A stretch of 64,000 nucleotides of DNA from Bullifex porci (GCF_009695635.1 NZ_VUNN01000001.1:62001-126000); one strand, 5' to 3'. Numbered from the stretch's first letter, positions 42,608-52,396 are shown. Notes: generated by a model not told the origin, from the letters alone. Numbers and translations: made by a program.

Positions 42608-45559
42608 ATGACAAAGTCTAGAATATTATGTATTAAAAATTGTGTTATCGTGTTAATTTCTTTACTTTTATTAATTACATCATGTCAGCAAACTGAGCTA
42701 GAAGCTATAGTAAGCACAAAGACAACTTCAAATGTAAAAATTGTAATTGATAATATCGGTTCAAGAACAATTACTCCTACTCGTCCAAACTTTAATTCCT
42801 TTTCAATATCTTTAACAGAAAATGTAGAAGAGAATGCAAAGACAATTTCAAAGAATGTTACTTTTGCTGAATCATCACTGCCTGTAGAGTTTGATAGTGT
42901 TAAAATTGGATTATATACAGTTAGTGTTGATGCTTTTGATGAGAAAAACATTAAAGTTGCTCATGGAGAGTCTGTGTTAAATGTTCAAGCTAACTCAGAT
43001 AATAGTGTACATGTTAAGCTTGATTACTTAACAGAGGGTACAGGCTCCTTCAAGGTAGATATTTCATGGGGCTTATTTAGTAATGAAAATCCATTTACTA
43101 AAGCTCTAAAAGCTGGGAATATTGGTTTTGTTGCATATGATGTAGAGAATAAATGCACTCTTAATAATGCAGAAATAACCTGGCTAAGTGCTGATCAAAT
43201 AAATTCAAATGGTTTTACTTACATTCAAACTGGAGTTCCTGCAACAAAGGGTAAAGTAATTTCCTTTAGAATTTATACAAATACAGATGAAAATGATATT
43301 CAATGTATTGCAGAAACCTTTACAACTGTAATTCAGATAATACCTAACTTAACCTCAACTCCCGATTTAAATGAAGAGGATAATTTTATTATCACAGAGG
43401 ATAGAGTTAACTTCTATGTAAAGAATGTAAATCCATCAACTATTAAAGTTACATATGGAGAGGGTGCTGAAGCCTCATCAAAGATTAATATTTCTTGGAA
43501 ATATCCTAAGCTTTCAAATGGTAACTATAGTGGTACACTTTATGTCTACTTGATGAATCAAAATGGTGTTCAAATTGAAGATAAGCATAAGTTTGATTAT
43601 ACTCAAGATGATGTAACTGGAAGCGTTGTTTTCAAAGGCTTATCAACCTCTGAAACATATTCTGTATATTTTTACAATGAATGTGAAACAGGATACTCTA
43701 CAGTTCTTGAAGGCTTAAGTGGTATTAAAACAAAGATCCTTGTTACAGGAATTAATTTTAAAACTAATATTCCTAGTAGTTTTACAATGGGTAGCTATGT
43801 TGATATTGAAGCAGCAGTATTACCATCTAATGCTTCAAATAGCTCATATACACTTTCTGTTTCTGATGGCTCATATGTAAGTGGAAATAAAACTGTAGTA
43901 TTTAATAATGCAGGTAAGTATAGAGTTACTGCAACAAGTGATGAAAACCCAAATATTACAATTACAAGTAGTCAAATTGTTGTAAAGCTTGCAGCACCTA
44001 TTGTAAAAACCTCAATAGTTGATGAAGGCTTCTTAATTGAATGGAATGAAATTGCTGGTGCCACTAAGTATATTTTAACGAAAACTAATAATTCAGCAGA
44101 TAATGCTCCAAAGATTATTGAGTTAACGTCAAATATATATATCGATGAGGATACAAACTTCTCTGGTGTTACTTACTACTATACTGTTCAAGCTATTTGT
44201 GATGATAGAGATTTAGATTCAGCTGTATCTGCTCCATCAGCTATTGCACTTGCATGTCCTGCTATTACAATCGAGCTTCCTAACGAATTTACAGATGTAA
44301 GTCTTAAAGCTTCATTAGACAGTGCAACAGCTAATTCTCCATATATGACAGAAAAGGATTCTTTAACTCTAAACATTGAAAATCCTGATAGCTCTATTAC
44401 AGAATATGCTTGGTACTTAAATGGTCAAATAATAGCTAGTGGAAATTATGATGCAATTAAGAGTATTACGATAACACCAGATAACGCTTATCTTGATATA
44501 TCCTCTATCGAAACATCTAATACTCTTATGCTTACAGTTGTTAAGGATGGCTATACCTACAGTGCAACTACATACTTTAGGTATATTGAAAATGATCCAG
44601 GTAAAATCTACATCTCACTACCTAGTGGTAGAGGTGACACTGTGGTTTATAATGAGCCTGTACAGCTAAGCTATACTACAGATAATTTAGTTAATAATAT
44701 TGAAATTAGATGGACCTCCTCTGATTCTAATATTGCATCTGTAGATAATGGTATAGTAACAGCTCATAGAGATGGTTCAGTTGATATTACAGCAACCATT
44801 GTAGCAACAGGAGAGAGTGCAACAATTAGCTTAAAAACATTTATTCCAATTAGTGAAATAAGGTTTGATGAAGCAAAGCAATTACCTACAGAATATCTAG
44901 TTGCACCATTAAGTAGTGGAGGACTTGAGATTTTAAATTCTGCTTATACCTCTGTTGATCTTAAAAACTATGTAAAGGTTATAACAGCTGATGGTACTAT
45001 CTACTCTGTAGAAAATCAAAACTGGGACAAGATTAAGGATAGAGTTGAGTGGTATGCATCAGAAAATGATTACAATAACCTTATATCAAAGGTAGAGCTC
45101 TTAAATGGTACAATTACTCCAATAATTGATTCTTTAGGTGGTAATGCTACAGTCTTCTTAAAGACAGATGAATCTGATGCTATTGCTTCAAAGAGAATTG
45201 AGATTAGAAAATATACTATGAAGGAGGGTAATGATACTATAAATGGTAAATCTATAAGGTTTAGAAGTTATAGTGATCATATACTTAACCTTGGCTTAAA
45301 TGGTAGTAATGTAACTACAAAGGACTCAAATTCTACATTTAATAAATTAGGAATATATTTAGACTGGTGCTTTAATGGAAATTTAGGTGAACATGAATAT
45401 GGTGTAACTGATTTAAGTCGTCTTAAATTTTCTCCATATGATGCTGCAGAGACTGAATTTACGTTAAAAGGTAATGGAACATACCCTACAATCGATTTAT
45501 ATATTTTAGATCAATCAAGAAACAAGGTATGTAGGCTGTCTTGTCAAAGATTAATATAA
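42608..45559 (+). CDS. Large lipoprotein with fibronectin- and Big2-like domains
   Basis: 983 residues. Signal peptide with lipobox LLITSC, lipid cysteine C26. Residues ~40-150 resemble the N-terminal region of the GGTF lipoprotein at 25620 (SRTITPT versus GRSLTTD followed by similar beta strands). A fibronectin III-like unit is around 465-545 (APIVKTSIVDEGFLIEWNEIAGATKYILTK) and a bacterial Ig-like Big2 unit around 670-745 (IRWTSSDSNIASVDNGIVTAHRDGSVDITATI). Probably surface-exposed and involved in adhesion or glycan contact; no enzymatic motif is visible. No convincing ribosome site at the ATG. Confidence 0.82.
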   Translation: MTKSRILCIKNCVIVLISLLLLITSCQQTELEAIVSTKTTSNVKIVIDNIGSRTITPTRPNFNSFSISLTENVEENAKTISKNVTFAESSLPVEFDSVKIGLYTVSVDAFDEKNIKVAHGESVLNVQANSDNSVHVKLDYLTEGTGSFKVDISWGLFSNENPFTKALKAGNIGFVAYDVENKCTLNNAEITWLSADQINSNGFTYIQTGVPATKGKVISFRIYTNTDENDIQCIAETFTTVIQIIPNLTSTPDLNEEDNFIITEDRVNFYVKNVNPSTIKVTYGEGAEASSKINISWKYPKLSNGNYSGTLYVYLMNQNGVQIEDKHKFDYTQDDVTGSVVFKGLSTSETYSVYFYNECETGYSTVLEGLSGIKTKILVTGINFKTNIPSSFTMGSYVDIEAAVLPSNASNSSYTLSVSDGSYVSGNKTVVFNNAGKYRVTATSDENPNITITSSQIVVKLAAPIVKTSIVDEGFLIEWNEIAGATKYILTKTNNSADNAPKIIELTSNIYIDEDTNFSGVTYYYTVQAICDDRDLDSAVSAPSAIALACPAITIELPNEFTDVSLKASLDSATANSPYMTEKDSLTLNIENPDSSITEYAWYLNGQIIASGNYDAIKSITITPDNAYLDISSIETSNTLMLTVVKDGYTYSATTYFRYIENDPGKIYISLPSGRGDTVVYNEPVQLSYTTDNLVNNIEIRWTSSDSNIASVDNGIVTAHRDGSVDITATIVATGESATISLKTFIPISEIRFDEAKQLPTEYLVAPLSSGGLEILNSAYTSVDLKNYVKVITADGTIYSVENQNWDKIKDRVEWYASENDYNNLISKVELLNGTITPIIDSLGGNATVFLKTDESDAIASKRIEIRKYTMKEGNDTINGKSIRFRSYSDHILNLGLNGSNVTTKDSNSTFNKLGIYLDWCFNGNLGEHEYGVTDLSRLKFSPYDAAETEFTLKGNGTYPTIDLYILDQSRNKVCRLSCQRLI

Positions 45560-45572
45560 AATAGCCACTAAG

Positions 45573-45605
45573 TTGCAGGATTTTTCTCGGTCCTGCAATT
45601 TTTTT
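45573..45605 (+). terminator. Rho-independent terminator after the Ig-like lipoprotein
   Basis: TTGCAGGA (45573-45580) pairs with TCCTGCAA (45591-45598), followed by seven T. Confidence 0.92.
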
Positions 45606-45627
45606 ATCCTTTTTTTGTATTATTAAT

Positions 45628-46923
45628 ATGATAGAAGGATTATTACTTTCACTAATTATTTACTCATCACTATGCTTTAATAAAGCTTGGATATTTATCC
45701 TGCTTTTAAGCTTTGTTTATTTAGTAAGGTATAGAAAGAGAATTATAGCTTTAGTTTTTATATGTTTAATAACCCTCTTATTGCTATTTAGAGTTGGAAC
45801 TCTGCAGCTAGAGGAGTTTACATCATATTCTTTTCCACTTGATAAAGTAAGAGCTATAACAGGCGTAGTAAGAGAAGATAGTCGAATAGACTCTTGGGGC
45901 CAAAAGAGATGTGTTATAAAGCTATATGAATGTAATTTAAGTAATGGTGATGTTGCAACTGCTAAAGGAAGAATAAATGTTACATATACAGGTTCTCCCT
46001 TATACTATGGTGATATCGTTACCTTTAGTGGTAAACTAACAGATAAAGGCTTTCAAGCTAAGGATTATAAGCTTGTAAATAGAAGTAGCCTAAACCGCAC
46101 TAGAAGCCGTTTTATTAGCTTTATTTCATCAAAAATTAATAATGATTTAAGTATGATGCTAATTCTTGGAATTACACCAAATGTTGATAGTGAAATTTCT
46201 CTTTTAGCAAGAAATAGTGGAAATAGCCATATTTTAGCGCTATCGGGAATGCATCTATCATTATTTTCTGCAATTTTAGTTTTTATTTTAAAGCCTATAT
46301 TTACAAATCGATATGCAAAGCTAATTTCATTATCAATATTAACTCTCTATATTCTAATGATCGGTCCAAAGCCATCACTAATTAGAGCATATATACTTAG
46401 CTTAGTATTTACTATTTTCAAGCTTGAAAAACCAATTGATTACTTAGTTATTTGCTTTACTATCCAAGCACTATTTTTTAAGGACAGTATAATGACGCTT
46501 TCAACACTACTTTCCTATGTGTCTCTTTGTGGAATAATGACAGTTCCAGAGCTACTATTAAATGCAATAGATGAGTTTATTGTAATTCCCAAGCTTTTTA
46601 TAACACCCTTTCTCGTAACGATAGGAGCACTATTATTTACTATCCCGATATCATTTAATTTCTTTGGCTCCTACCAGCTTAGCTCGATACTCACATCCTT
46701 TATTGCAGGTATAGTCGTCTATATTTATATGCTTCTTTGTATATTAAGTATTTTTTCAAGTAAGCTTAATTATATGCTAGATAAGGTATACACAATACTT
46801 GTATTTATTTTAGAGAAGGGGAGCTATTTTAAGCTTCAGGAGAACTTAAATGCATATTACACCTTAGTAATATCAACTTTAGCTATCATATTAATTGCAC
46901 GATTGAAAAGGCTTTGTAAGTAG
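45628..46923 (+). CDS. comEC: ComEC/Rec2-family membrane protein, without metallo-beta-lactamase domain
   Basis: 431 residues: N-terminal membrane pair, an OB-like soluble DUF4131-type segment (AITGVVREDSRIDSWGQKRCVIKLYE), then the competence core with HILALSGMHLSLFSAIL, followed by about eight more helices. Full ComEC is ~750 residues with a C-terminal nuclease domain; that part is absent here. It could import single-stranded DNA or have another role; no other competence gene is nearby. Sixteen bases separate it from rsmA. Confidence 0.82.
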   Translation: MIEGLLLSLIIYSSLCFNKAWIFILLLSFVYLVRYRKRIIALVFICLITLLLLFRVGTLQLEEFTSYSFPLDKVRAITGVVREDSRIDSWGQKRCVIKLYECNLSNGDVATAKGRINVTYTGSPLYYGDIVTFSGKLTDKGFQAKDYKLVNRSSLNRTRSRFISFISSKINNDLSMMLILGITPNVDSEISLLARNSGNSHILALSGMHLSLFSAILVFILKPIFTNRYAKLISLSILTLYILMIGPKPSLIRAYILSLVFTIFKLEKPIDYLVICFTIQALFFKDSIMTLSTLLSYVSLCGIMTVPELLLNAIDEFIVIPKLFITPFLVTIGALLFTIPISFNFFGSYQLSSILTSFIAGIVVYIYMLLCILSIFSSKLNYMLDKVYTILVFILEKGSYFKLQENLNAYYTLVISTLAIILIARLKRLCK

Positions 46924-46939
46924 AGTATTCTTTTTAGCT

Positions 46940-47794
46940 ATGTGGAATTTAAACTATGATAGCGTAAAAGAAGTAATAAGTGTCCTTGAAAGTGAAGGTC
47001 TTGCAATGAGTAAGAAGTTTGGTCAAAACTTTTTAATTGACCACAATGCAAGAGAATCTATAAGAGAGAAAATAGCTTATAAAGAAAACCTAAGTGCCTG
47101 GGAAATAGGTCCAGGTATGGGTGCTATTACTTCATTAGTCTTAAATAGTGGAATAAAGGTTAAGGCTTTCGAGATTGATAAGGGCTTTTGCAGATTATTA
47201 AAGGAAAGAGCTTTTAGCGATGAAGCTAATTTTACATTAATCGAGGGTGATGCTTTAAAGACTATAGCAAATCAAAGTGAAATTCCTGATATTATCTATG
47301 GAAACCTTCCATATAATGTTGGCTCAATAATAATAGCACGCTTAATAGAAAATAGTATTTTACCAGAAAGAATGGTTTATACACTTCAAAGAGAGGTTGT
47401 TGAGAGAATTTGTGCAAAGGAAAACTCTGATGATTACTCATCTTTTTCTGTGCTTTGTCAAATTGATTACAAGCCAACACTCTCCTTTGTAATTAGAAAG
47501 GGGTGCTTCTACCCTGAGCCACAGGTTGAAAGTGCTGTAGTTGTAATGGAAAAAAGAAAAGAAAGCTTAGTTCCAAATGACTTAAGAGAGACCTTTTTAG
47601 AGGTTAATAGAGCACTTTTCTCTCAAAGAAGAAAAACTATAAAAAATAACCTTAAGGCTTTAAACCTTAAGGATATCGATAGAGTTATTGCTTCATCAAA
47701 TCTTGCTGGTAATGAAAGAGCAGAAACACTTTCAATTGAGAAAATAGTTGAAATTGCTAAAGCAGTTAATAGTGATAAGCTTTCTTCTTTGTAA
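46940..47794 (+). CDS. rsmA: 16S rRNA adenine-N6 dimethyltransferase RsmA/KsgA
   Basis: Dimethylates two adjacent adenines near the 3' end of 16S rRNA during small-subunit maturation. 284 residues: KKFGQNFLIDHNARESI, SAWEIGPGMGAITSLVL (SAM), IIYGNLPYNVGS (catalytic NLPY), CFYPEPQVESAVVVM and LFSQRRKTIKNNL are all typical. Convergent with a MATE gene, overlapping it by 29 bases. Confidence 0.95.
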   Translation: MWNLNYDSVKEVISVLESEGLAMSKKFGQNFLIDHNARESIREKIAYKENLSAWEIGPGMGAITSLVLNSGIKVKAFEIDKGFCRLLKERAFSDEANFTLIEGDALKTIANQSEIPDIIYGNLPYNVGSIIIARLIENSILPERMVYTLQREVVERICAKENSDDYSSFSVLCQIDYKPTLSFVIRKGCFYPEPQVESAVVVMEKRKESLVPNDLRETFLEVNRALFSQRRKTIKNNLKALNLKDIDRVIASSNLAGNERAETLSIEKIVEIAKAVNSDKLSSL

Positions 47795-49094
47795 GCAGGA
47801 AGAATATCGAGATAAAGAAGGAGACAAGCTCTGCAATTACTATTGATAACCAGATTCCATCAACACCTAAGAATGGTGGGAGTACTATTACAAATATAAA
47901 TTGTAATACAAAGGTTCTCATAAAAGAGATAAATGCAGATACAAAGCCATTATTTAAAGCTGTAAAGAAGGAGGATGAGAAAATACTAATTCCCGCAAAT
48001 ATAAAGGAGAATGAGTATATATAAAATCCTCTTACTGTCATCTCATATAGCTCTTTATCATAGCCGACAAATAGCTTTGAGAGAGGAGCTGCCATTAATA
48101 AGCTGAAGGCTAGCATTAAAGCAGATGAGATTATAATCAAAAAGATTAGCTTTCTAGTTATGCTTTTTAATTCTTTATTATTTTCAGCACCGTAGTTATA
48201 TGATACTACTGGGCTTATTCCACCTGAGAAGCCTATGAATATAGCAACGAAGACCATACTTACATACATTAATACGCTATAAGCAGCAACTCCATTTTCA
48301 CCTACATATCTTAAAAGCTGTGCATTAAAAAGCATACTAATTATTGCAGCAGATGTATTTGATAAAAGCTCTGAAAAGCCATTAGAGCAGCTTTTTAGGA
48401 GTGCACTTTTATCATATTTTGTTTTAGTAAAATGGAGTCTACTACTTCTATTAAATGTAAAGTAGGTAAGTGGAATAATTCCTCCAATAGCTTGGCTTAT
48501 AGCTGTTGCAGCTGCAGCACCTGGAACTCCAAAGTGGAAAACAGCACAAAATAATCCGTCTAAGATAATATTTGTTCCACAGCTAAGTACTGTCATTACT
48601 AAGCCAAGCTTTGGCTTTTCAGCAGTTACGAAAAAAACTTGTGATTCCATTTGAACTACAAATAGAACAACTGTTGAAAGTAATATTCTTCCATATGTGA
48701 TACTGCTTTCTAAAAGCTCTCCTCGAGCACCTAAAAAGTATGCAATTTTATCGAGGAAGATGAAGCTTGGAATTGTTAATACTCCTCCAATTATAATAGA
48801 TGCGATATAGAGCATTGTGAAAAGCTGCTTTGCTCTATCGTCATCACCTTCACCCATAGTTTTTGCAACTAGAGCACTTCCACCAGTTCCAAGCATAAAG
48901 CCAAGGGATCCAATTATCATGATAACTGGATATATCATATTTACTGCAGCAAGAGCAGTTTTACCGATAAAGTTCGATACAAAATAACCATCTATAACTA
49001 AGTATATAGAGGTAAAGAGCATCATTAATATAGAAGGAAATGTAAATCTTAGTAATCGCTTAAAGGAAAAGTGGTCATTTAATTTGATTTGCAT
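47766..49094 (-). CDS. MATE-family multidrug efflux transporter
   Basis: 442 residues, twelve membrane helices in two six-helix halves. MATE features: FPSILMMLFTSIYLVIDGYFVSNFIGKTALAAVNMIYP and MLGTGGSALVAKTMGEGDDDRAKQLFT. Cation-coupled drug or metabolite exporter. Its start overlaps the marR-like gene by 16 bases, so the regulator and the pump form an operon, a common drug-responsive pair. Confidence 0.9.
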   Translation of the reverse strand: MQIKLNDHFSFKRLLRFTFPSILMMLFTSIYLVIDGYFVSNFIGKTALAAVNMIYPVIMIIGSLGFMLGTGGSALVAKTMGEGDDDRAKQLFTMLYIASIIIGGVLTIPSFIFLDKIAYFLGARGELLESSITYGRILLSTVVLFVVQMESQVFFVTAEKPKLGLVMTVLSCGTNIILDGLFCAVFHFGVPGAAAATAISQAIGGIIPLTYFTFNRSSRLHFTKTKYDKSALLKSCSNGFSELLSNTSAAIISMLFNAQLLRYVGENGVAAYSVLMYVSMVFVAIFIGFSGGISPVVSYNYGAENNKELKSITRKLIFLIIISSALMLAFSLLMAAPLSKLFVGYDKELYEMTVRGFYIYSFSFIFAGISIFSSSFFTALNNGFVSAFISFMRTFVLQFIFVIVLPPFLGVDGIWLSIVIAELVSFFISIFFLLTKKKAYHY

Positions 49095-49525
49095 ATATTA
49101 TTTAATCCCTCCTGCATTAGGTTGTTATACTCTCTAGTCTCTTCGATGTATCTATCGCTTTTTTCCTCTCCCCAAAGAAGGAATATACTATTTTCAAGCT
49201 CAATTACTTTAATTACAGTTTTTAAGCAAAGCTCCTGGCCGAGCTTTGTTAGGTTTACATTTTTCTTCCTTTTCCCATTTAAGGTAAGAGTAATTATTTT
49301 TCCTTCTTCAAGCTTTCTTAAGGCTGAATTAACTGTTTGCTTAGGAAGAGCTGCATATTGAACTAATTGGTTTAAAGCACAGCCATCACCCTCGACACAT
49401 AGTGTATAAAGGATAGAAAACTCACTATCTGTAAGCTTAAAGCTTAGAGCTGCTTCATGATATATATGGTCTAGCTCAGATATTAGATGGTTTATTCGTC
49501 TTAATTTAGGATGTGAATATCGCAT
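49079..49525 (-). CDS. MarR-family transcriptional regulator
   Basis: 148 residues from ATG 49525. Winged helix at ~35-100 (LTDSEFSILYTLCVEGDGCALNQLVQYAALPKQTVNSALRKLEEGKIITLTLNGKRKKNVNLTKLG). A TTG at 49579 would add 18 residues but lies upstream of the promoter -35, whereas ATG 49525 gives the standard MarR length; translation may then be nearly leaderless, since the -10 ends only a few bases away. It likely represses itself and the downstream MATE pump through the palindrome at 49533-49554. Confidence 0.87.
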   Translation of the reverse strand: MRYSHPKLRRINHLISELDHIYHEAALSFKLTDSEFSILYTLCVEGDGCALNQLVQYAALPKQTVNSALRKLEEGKIITLTLNGKRKKNVNLTKLGQELCLKTVIKVIELENSIFLLWGEEKSDRYIEETREYNNLMQEGLNNICKSN

Positions 49526-49532
49526 ACTACAA

Positions 49533-49554
49533 TTAAGTACGATATCGGACTTAA
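49533..49554. promoter_or_regulatory. MarR operator within its own promoter
   Basis: A 22-bp palindrome centred on GATATC with arms TTAAGT/ACTTAA and a single mismatched pair. On the minus strand it fills the spacer just after a TTGACA -35 (49560-49555) and overlaps a weak -10, ideal for repression. Confidence 0.65.
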
Positions 49555-49659
49555 TGTCAAGGTCTTCAGAAAAATTCAAAATAAGGTAAGTGGTGTACTA
49601 TTGCGAATAAGAGCAAATTGCACGATAATAATATGTGTTTAATTAATTGGAGGATTATC

Positions 49660-50238
49660 ATGGCAAATCAGTTTATCGTTGAAACAAGTGCAAGGCACGT
49701 TCATGTAACACAGGAGACACTTGAATTACTCTTCGGCGAAGGTTATCAGCTCACAGTTAAGAAGGAACTTTCTCAGCCTGGTCAGTTCGCTTCTAATGAA
49801 AGAATTACAGTTGTAGGACCAAAGAAGGAGCTCGCTAATGTTTCTATTCTTGGACCATGTAGAAAACTTAATCAGGTAGAGCTTTCTGCAACAGATGCTC
49901 GTTCAATTGGTATCGATGCACCAATTAGAGAGAGTGGTGATGTAGCAGGTTCTGGTGCTTGTAAGCTTATTGGACCTAAGGGTGAGGTTGAGCTTAAGGA
50001 AGGTGTTATCGTAGCTAAGCGCCACATCCACATGACAGAAAAGGATGCAGCTGACTTTGGTGTTACTAATGGTGAGATCGTTAATGTTCTTATCGAAAAT
50101 GGTAATGGCAGAAAGACTATCTTTGGTGATACAGTTATTCGTGTTTCAAATAGCTATGCTCTTGCTATGCACGTTGATACAGATGAATCAAATGCTGCAG
50201 CATGTGCAAGAAACCAGATGGGTACTATTGTAAAATAA
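49660..50238 (+). CDS. pduL: Phosphate propanoyltransferase, PduL-type
   Basis: 192 residues. Interconverts acyl-CoA and acyl-phosphate in fermentation. ETSARHVHVTQETLELLFG and VAKRHIHMTEKDAADFGV carry the zinc-binding histidines of the two PduL domains. ATG 49660 has GGAGG six bases upstream and gives the usual N-terminus MANQFIVE; the TTG at 49618 is rejected. No microcompartment-targeting extension is visible, and no other pdu gene is here, so it is probably the cell's general phosphotransacylase. Confidence 0.92.
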   Translation: MANQFIVETSARHVHVTQETLELLFGEGYQLTVKKELSQPGQFASNERITVVGPKKELANVSILGPCRKLNQVELSATDARSIGIDAPIRESGDVAGSGACKLIGPKGEVELKEGVIVAKRHIHMTEKDAADFGVTNGEIVNVLIENGNGRKTIFGDTVIRVSNSYALAMHVDTDESNAAACARNQMGTIVK

Positions 50239-50260
50239 TAAAATCTTATTAAGACAGATA

Positions 50261-50294
50261 AATCGCTACTAAAGAAAAATAGTAGCGATTTTTT
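50261..50294 (+). terminator. Rho-independent terminator after pduL
   Basis: AATCGCTACTA (50261-50271) pairs with TAGTAGCGATT (50280-50290), followed by a T-run; an 11-bp perfect stem. Confidence 0.92.
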
Positions 50295-50305
50295 ATCAAA
50301 TGACT

Positions 50306-52162
50306 TTAAGATATTTCTGATACTACATTTACTTTTTTACCTGAAAAAGCAATTGCATACTTTAAAACTTTTTCAAAACCATATTGTTTAAACTCTGAAT
50401 CATATCTTAATAAATTAATTTGAGATAATGCTTGGTGTGCAAGAGCATTAAGCTTATCTTCTGTAATATTCTTTTGATATTTTAGCTCAATAATTATAGC
50501 TGGATATTTTATTTGTCTTGGCAATAACGAGATATCATATCTTCCATCTCCTGCTTCTCTATTAGACTTAATAATATATTGATTATCCATCAATGCAAGA
50601 AGTCCTAACATCAAGCCATGATAAAAGCTCTCAGAGCTTTTGTCAAAAAAGCTAATTGAATTATTTAAGTACTCTGATAAAGCAAGCTGTAACCTCTCAT
50701 AGCTATTAGAAAATAGGCTTTCTACTATAGTATCCATAGTAGTTCTCTTGATTACTCCACTTGTGACTAAGCTTGATAAGACTTCACTTCTATATACAGC
50801 TTCAATTTCTTTATTAGGAATCTTTACTTCACATAGATAATTTCCATCTTCTTGAATATATTTAGTTACAGGCTTTAAATACCCAGCAACTATCAACAAG
50901 CTATAAATATATTGAGAGTTTTCTTTGATTGAGCGATATATTACATTCTGATCAATCCTAGCAACTACCTTTTCACCTTGAAGTAGTGCATTTAAACGTT
51001 GAACACTATCATCATTTAAGGTTTGCATTACCTCATGTAAAATTTCATTGCTTCCACTATTTGCCCAATATGCTTGAGGAATACAATCGCGAGAAATGTA
51101 ATTAATAACAGACCATGGATTATAAATTTCTTTTTTACCAAATAAATATCCATCATACCAATTCTTTAATTCAGTTTCTTTATCTAGTTTTCCATAGTAT
51201 GAAAGCATATTTTTTACTTCATCTTCCGTAAAGCCAAAATAGCTTTCATATTCTTCATCAAATAGTGAGTGCACTGAAATATTGTTCATACCACTAAATA
51301 TGCTTTCTTGAGAGATACGCAAAATTCCAGTTAAAAAACCATATGAAAGATATTTATTATCCTTAAAGGCTCCTGAAAAGAAATTTCTCATAAAGCTGAT
51401 TATTTCATCATAAAACTCTTTTATATAGCCTTCTTGAATAGGTGTATCATATTCATCAATTATAATAATTGGATTCTTTTTATAGTGGATAGCGAGTATT
51501 TTTGAAAGCCTCTCAAGTGCTGAGCTTATATCAACCTCATTAGCATTACCATTAAGTATTTTTAAAAAGTAGTCTTTTTCATATTGTGATATTTTATTGC
51601 TATCTAAAACCTCAATATGTCTTGCATATTCTTCCTGCAGTAATCCTTTTATTTTATCTAGAGTTGCGGTCCAGCTATCAAATTTAACATCCTTAAATGT
51701 TAAAAAGATGACAGGGTATTTTCCTTGATGAGCTTGATACTCTTTTCCGCATTTCCAAATTTGTTTATTAATAAAATATTTTGATGTATCTTCATCAGAT
51801 ATCTCAAAAAATACTCTGAGCATATCCATGTTTAATGTTTTTCCAAACCTTCTTGGACGAGTAAACAGAGAAACTAATGGCTTTTTATCTAGAAAATCCT
51901 TAATTAATAGTGTTTTATCAACATAGTAATATTCTTCCTGAGCTCTGATATAATCTGAAATACCAATTGGTAGTGGCTTTAATTTAGTGATGCTTTGTTT
52001 ACCATTAATTGTTCTGCCATCTATAGGCTTTTCAGCATTATTTGGGATCATCCAAACACCCTTTTCTTTTTTAACACCTTCAATTTTTCCACTTTGGCAC
52101 ATTACGTTAACTGCGCGTGTAGAAATATTCCACTCTATAGCCTTCTCTTTACAAGTTTTCAA
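50306..52162 (-). CDS. HTH-AAA-ATPase with C-terminal PD-(D/E)XK nuclease-like domain (AAA-ATPase_like/DUF1703)
   Basis: About 618 residues from a TTG start at 52162, preceded by AAAGGTG; an in-frame ATG at 52207 lacks a ribosome site. Residues ~1-45 look like an excisionase/MerR-type DNA-binding helix-turn-helix (AIEWNISTRAVNVMCQSGKIEG...WMIP). Then comes the AAA-like core with SLFTRPRRFGKTLNMDML (P-loop) and PIIIIDEYDTPI (Walker B). The C-terminus has DGRYDISLLP and AIIIELKY, the acidic and ELK residues of a restriction-nuclease fold. The AAA/DUF1703 pair is a large, poorly understood family expanded in gut bacteria; the added HTH is notable. A triple repeat lies upstream. Confidence 0.82.
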   Translation of the reverse strand: MKTCKEKAIEWNISTRAVNVMCQSGKIEGVKKEKGVWMIPNNAEKPIDGRTINGKQSITKLKPLPIGISDYIRAQEEYYYVDKTLLIKDFLDKKPLVSLFTRPRRFGKTLNMDMLRVFFEISDEDTSKYFINKQIWKCGKEYQAHQGKYPVIFLTFKDVKFDSWTATLDKIKGLLQEEYARHIEVLDSNKISQYEKDYFLKILNGNANEVDISSALERLSKILAIHYKKNPIIIIDEYDTPIQEGYIKEFYDEIISFMRNFFSGAFKDNKYLSYGFLTGILRISQESIFSGMNNISVHSLFDEEYESYFGFTEDEVKNMLSYYGKLDKETELKNWYDGYLFGKKEIYNPWSVINYISRDCIPQAYWANSGSNEILHEVMQTLNDDSVQRLNALLQGEKVVARIDQNVIYRSIKENSQYIYSLLIVAGYLKPVTKYIQEDGNYLCEVKIPNKEIEAVYRSEVLSSLVTSGVIKRTTMDTIVESLFSNSYERLQLALSEYLNNSISFFDKSSESFYHGLMLGLLALMDNQYIIKSNREAGDGRYDISLLPRQIKYPAIIIELKYQKNITEDKLNALAHQALSQINLLRYDSEFKQYGFEKVLKYAIAFSGKKVNVVSEIS

Positions 52163-52191
52163 AATAATCACCTTTATTATGAAAGATATAT

Positions 52192-52240
52192 ACGAAAAAT
52201 ATAACATTAAAACGAAAAATACAAAACAGATATTTTTCGT
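52192..52240. repeat. Three copies of ACGAAAAATA upstream of the HTH-AAA-nuclease gene
   Basis: Exact copies at 52192-52201 and 52212-52221 (20 bases apart) and an inverted copy at 52231-52240. They lie 30-78 bases before the start codon, in the promoter region, and could be binding sites for the HTH of the encoded protein. Confidence 0.6.
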
Positions 52241-52396
52241 TCGAAGAATATGTAGTTAATTGAGAGGATAAAAAGGAAGGAGAAGATTAAAAAAGAAAAA
52301 TTTTATCTTTATTCTTTTGTCCATTTTATATTGAGTTTTATCCATAAAGTGTTATTCTGATAATGCAGAAAAATTTCTGTAATATTGTAGGAGGTT

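Noticed and set aside
50306-52240. Complete restriction or prophage system around the AAA-nuclease protein
   Set aside because: It stands alone between pduL and the nucleoside operon; no methylase, integrase or structural phage gene is present.
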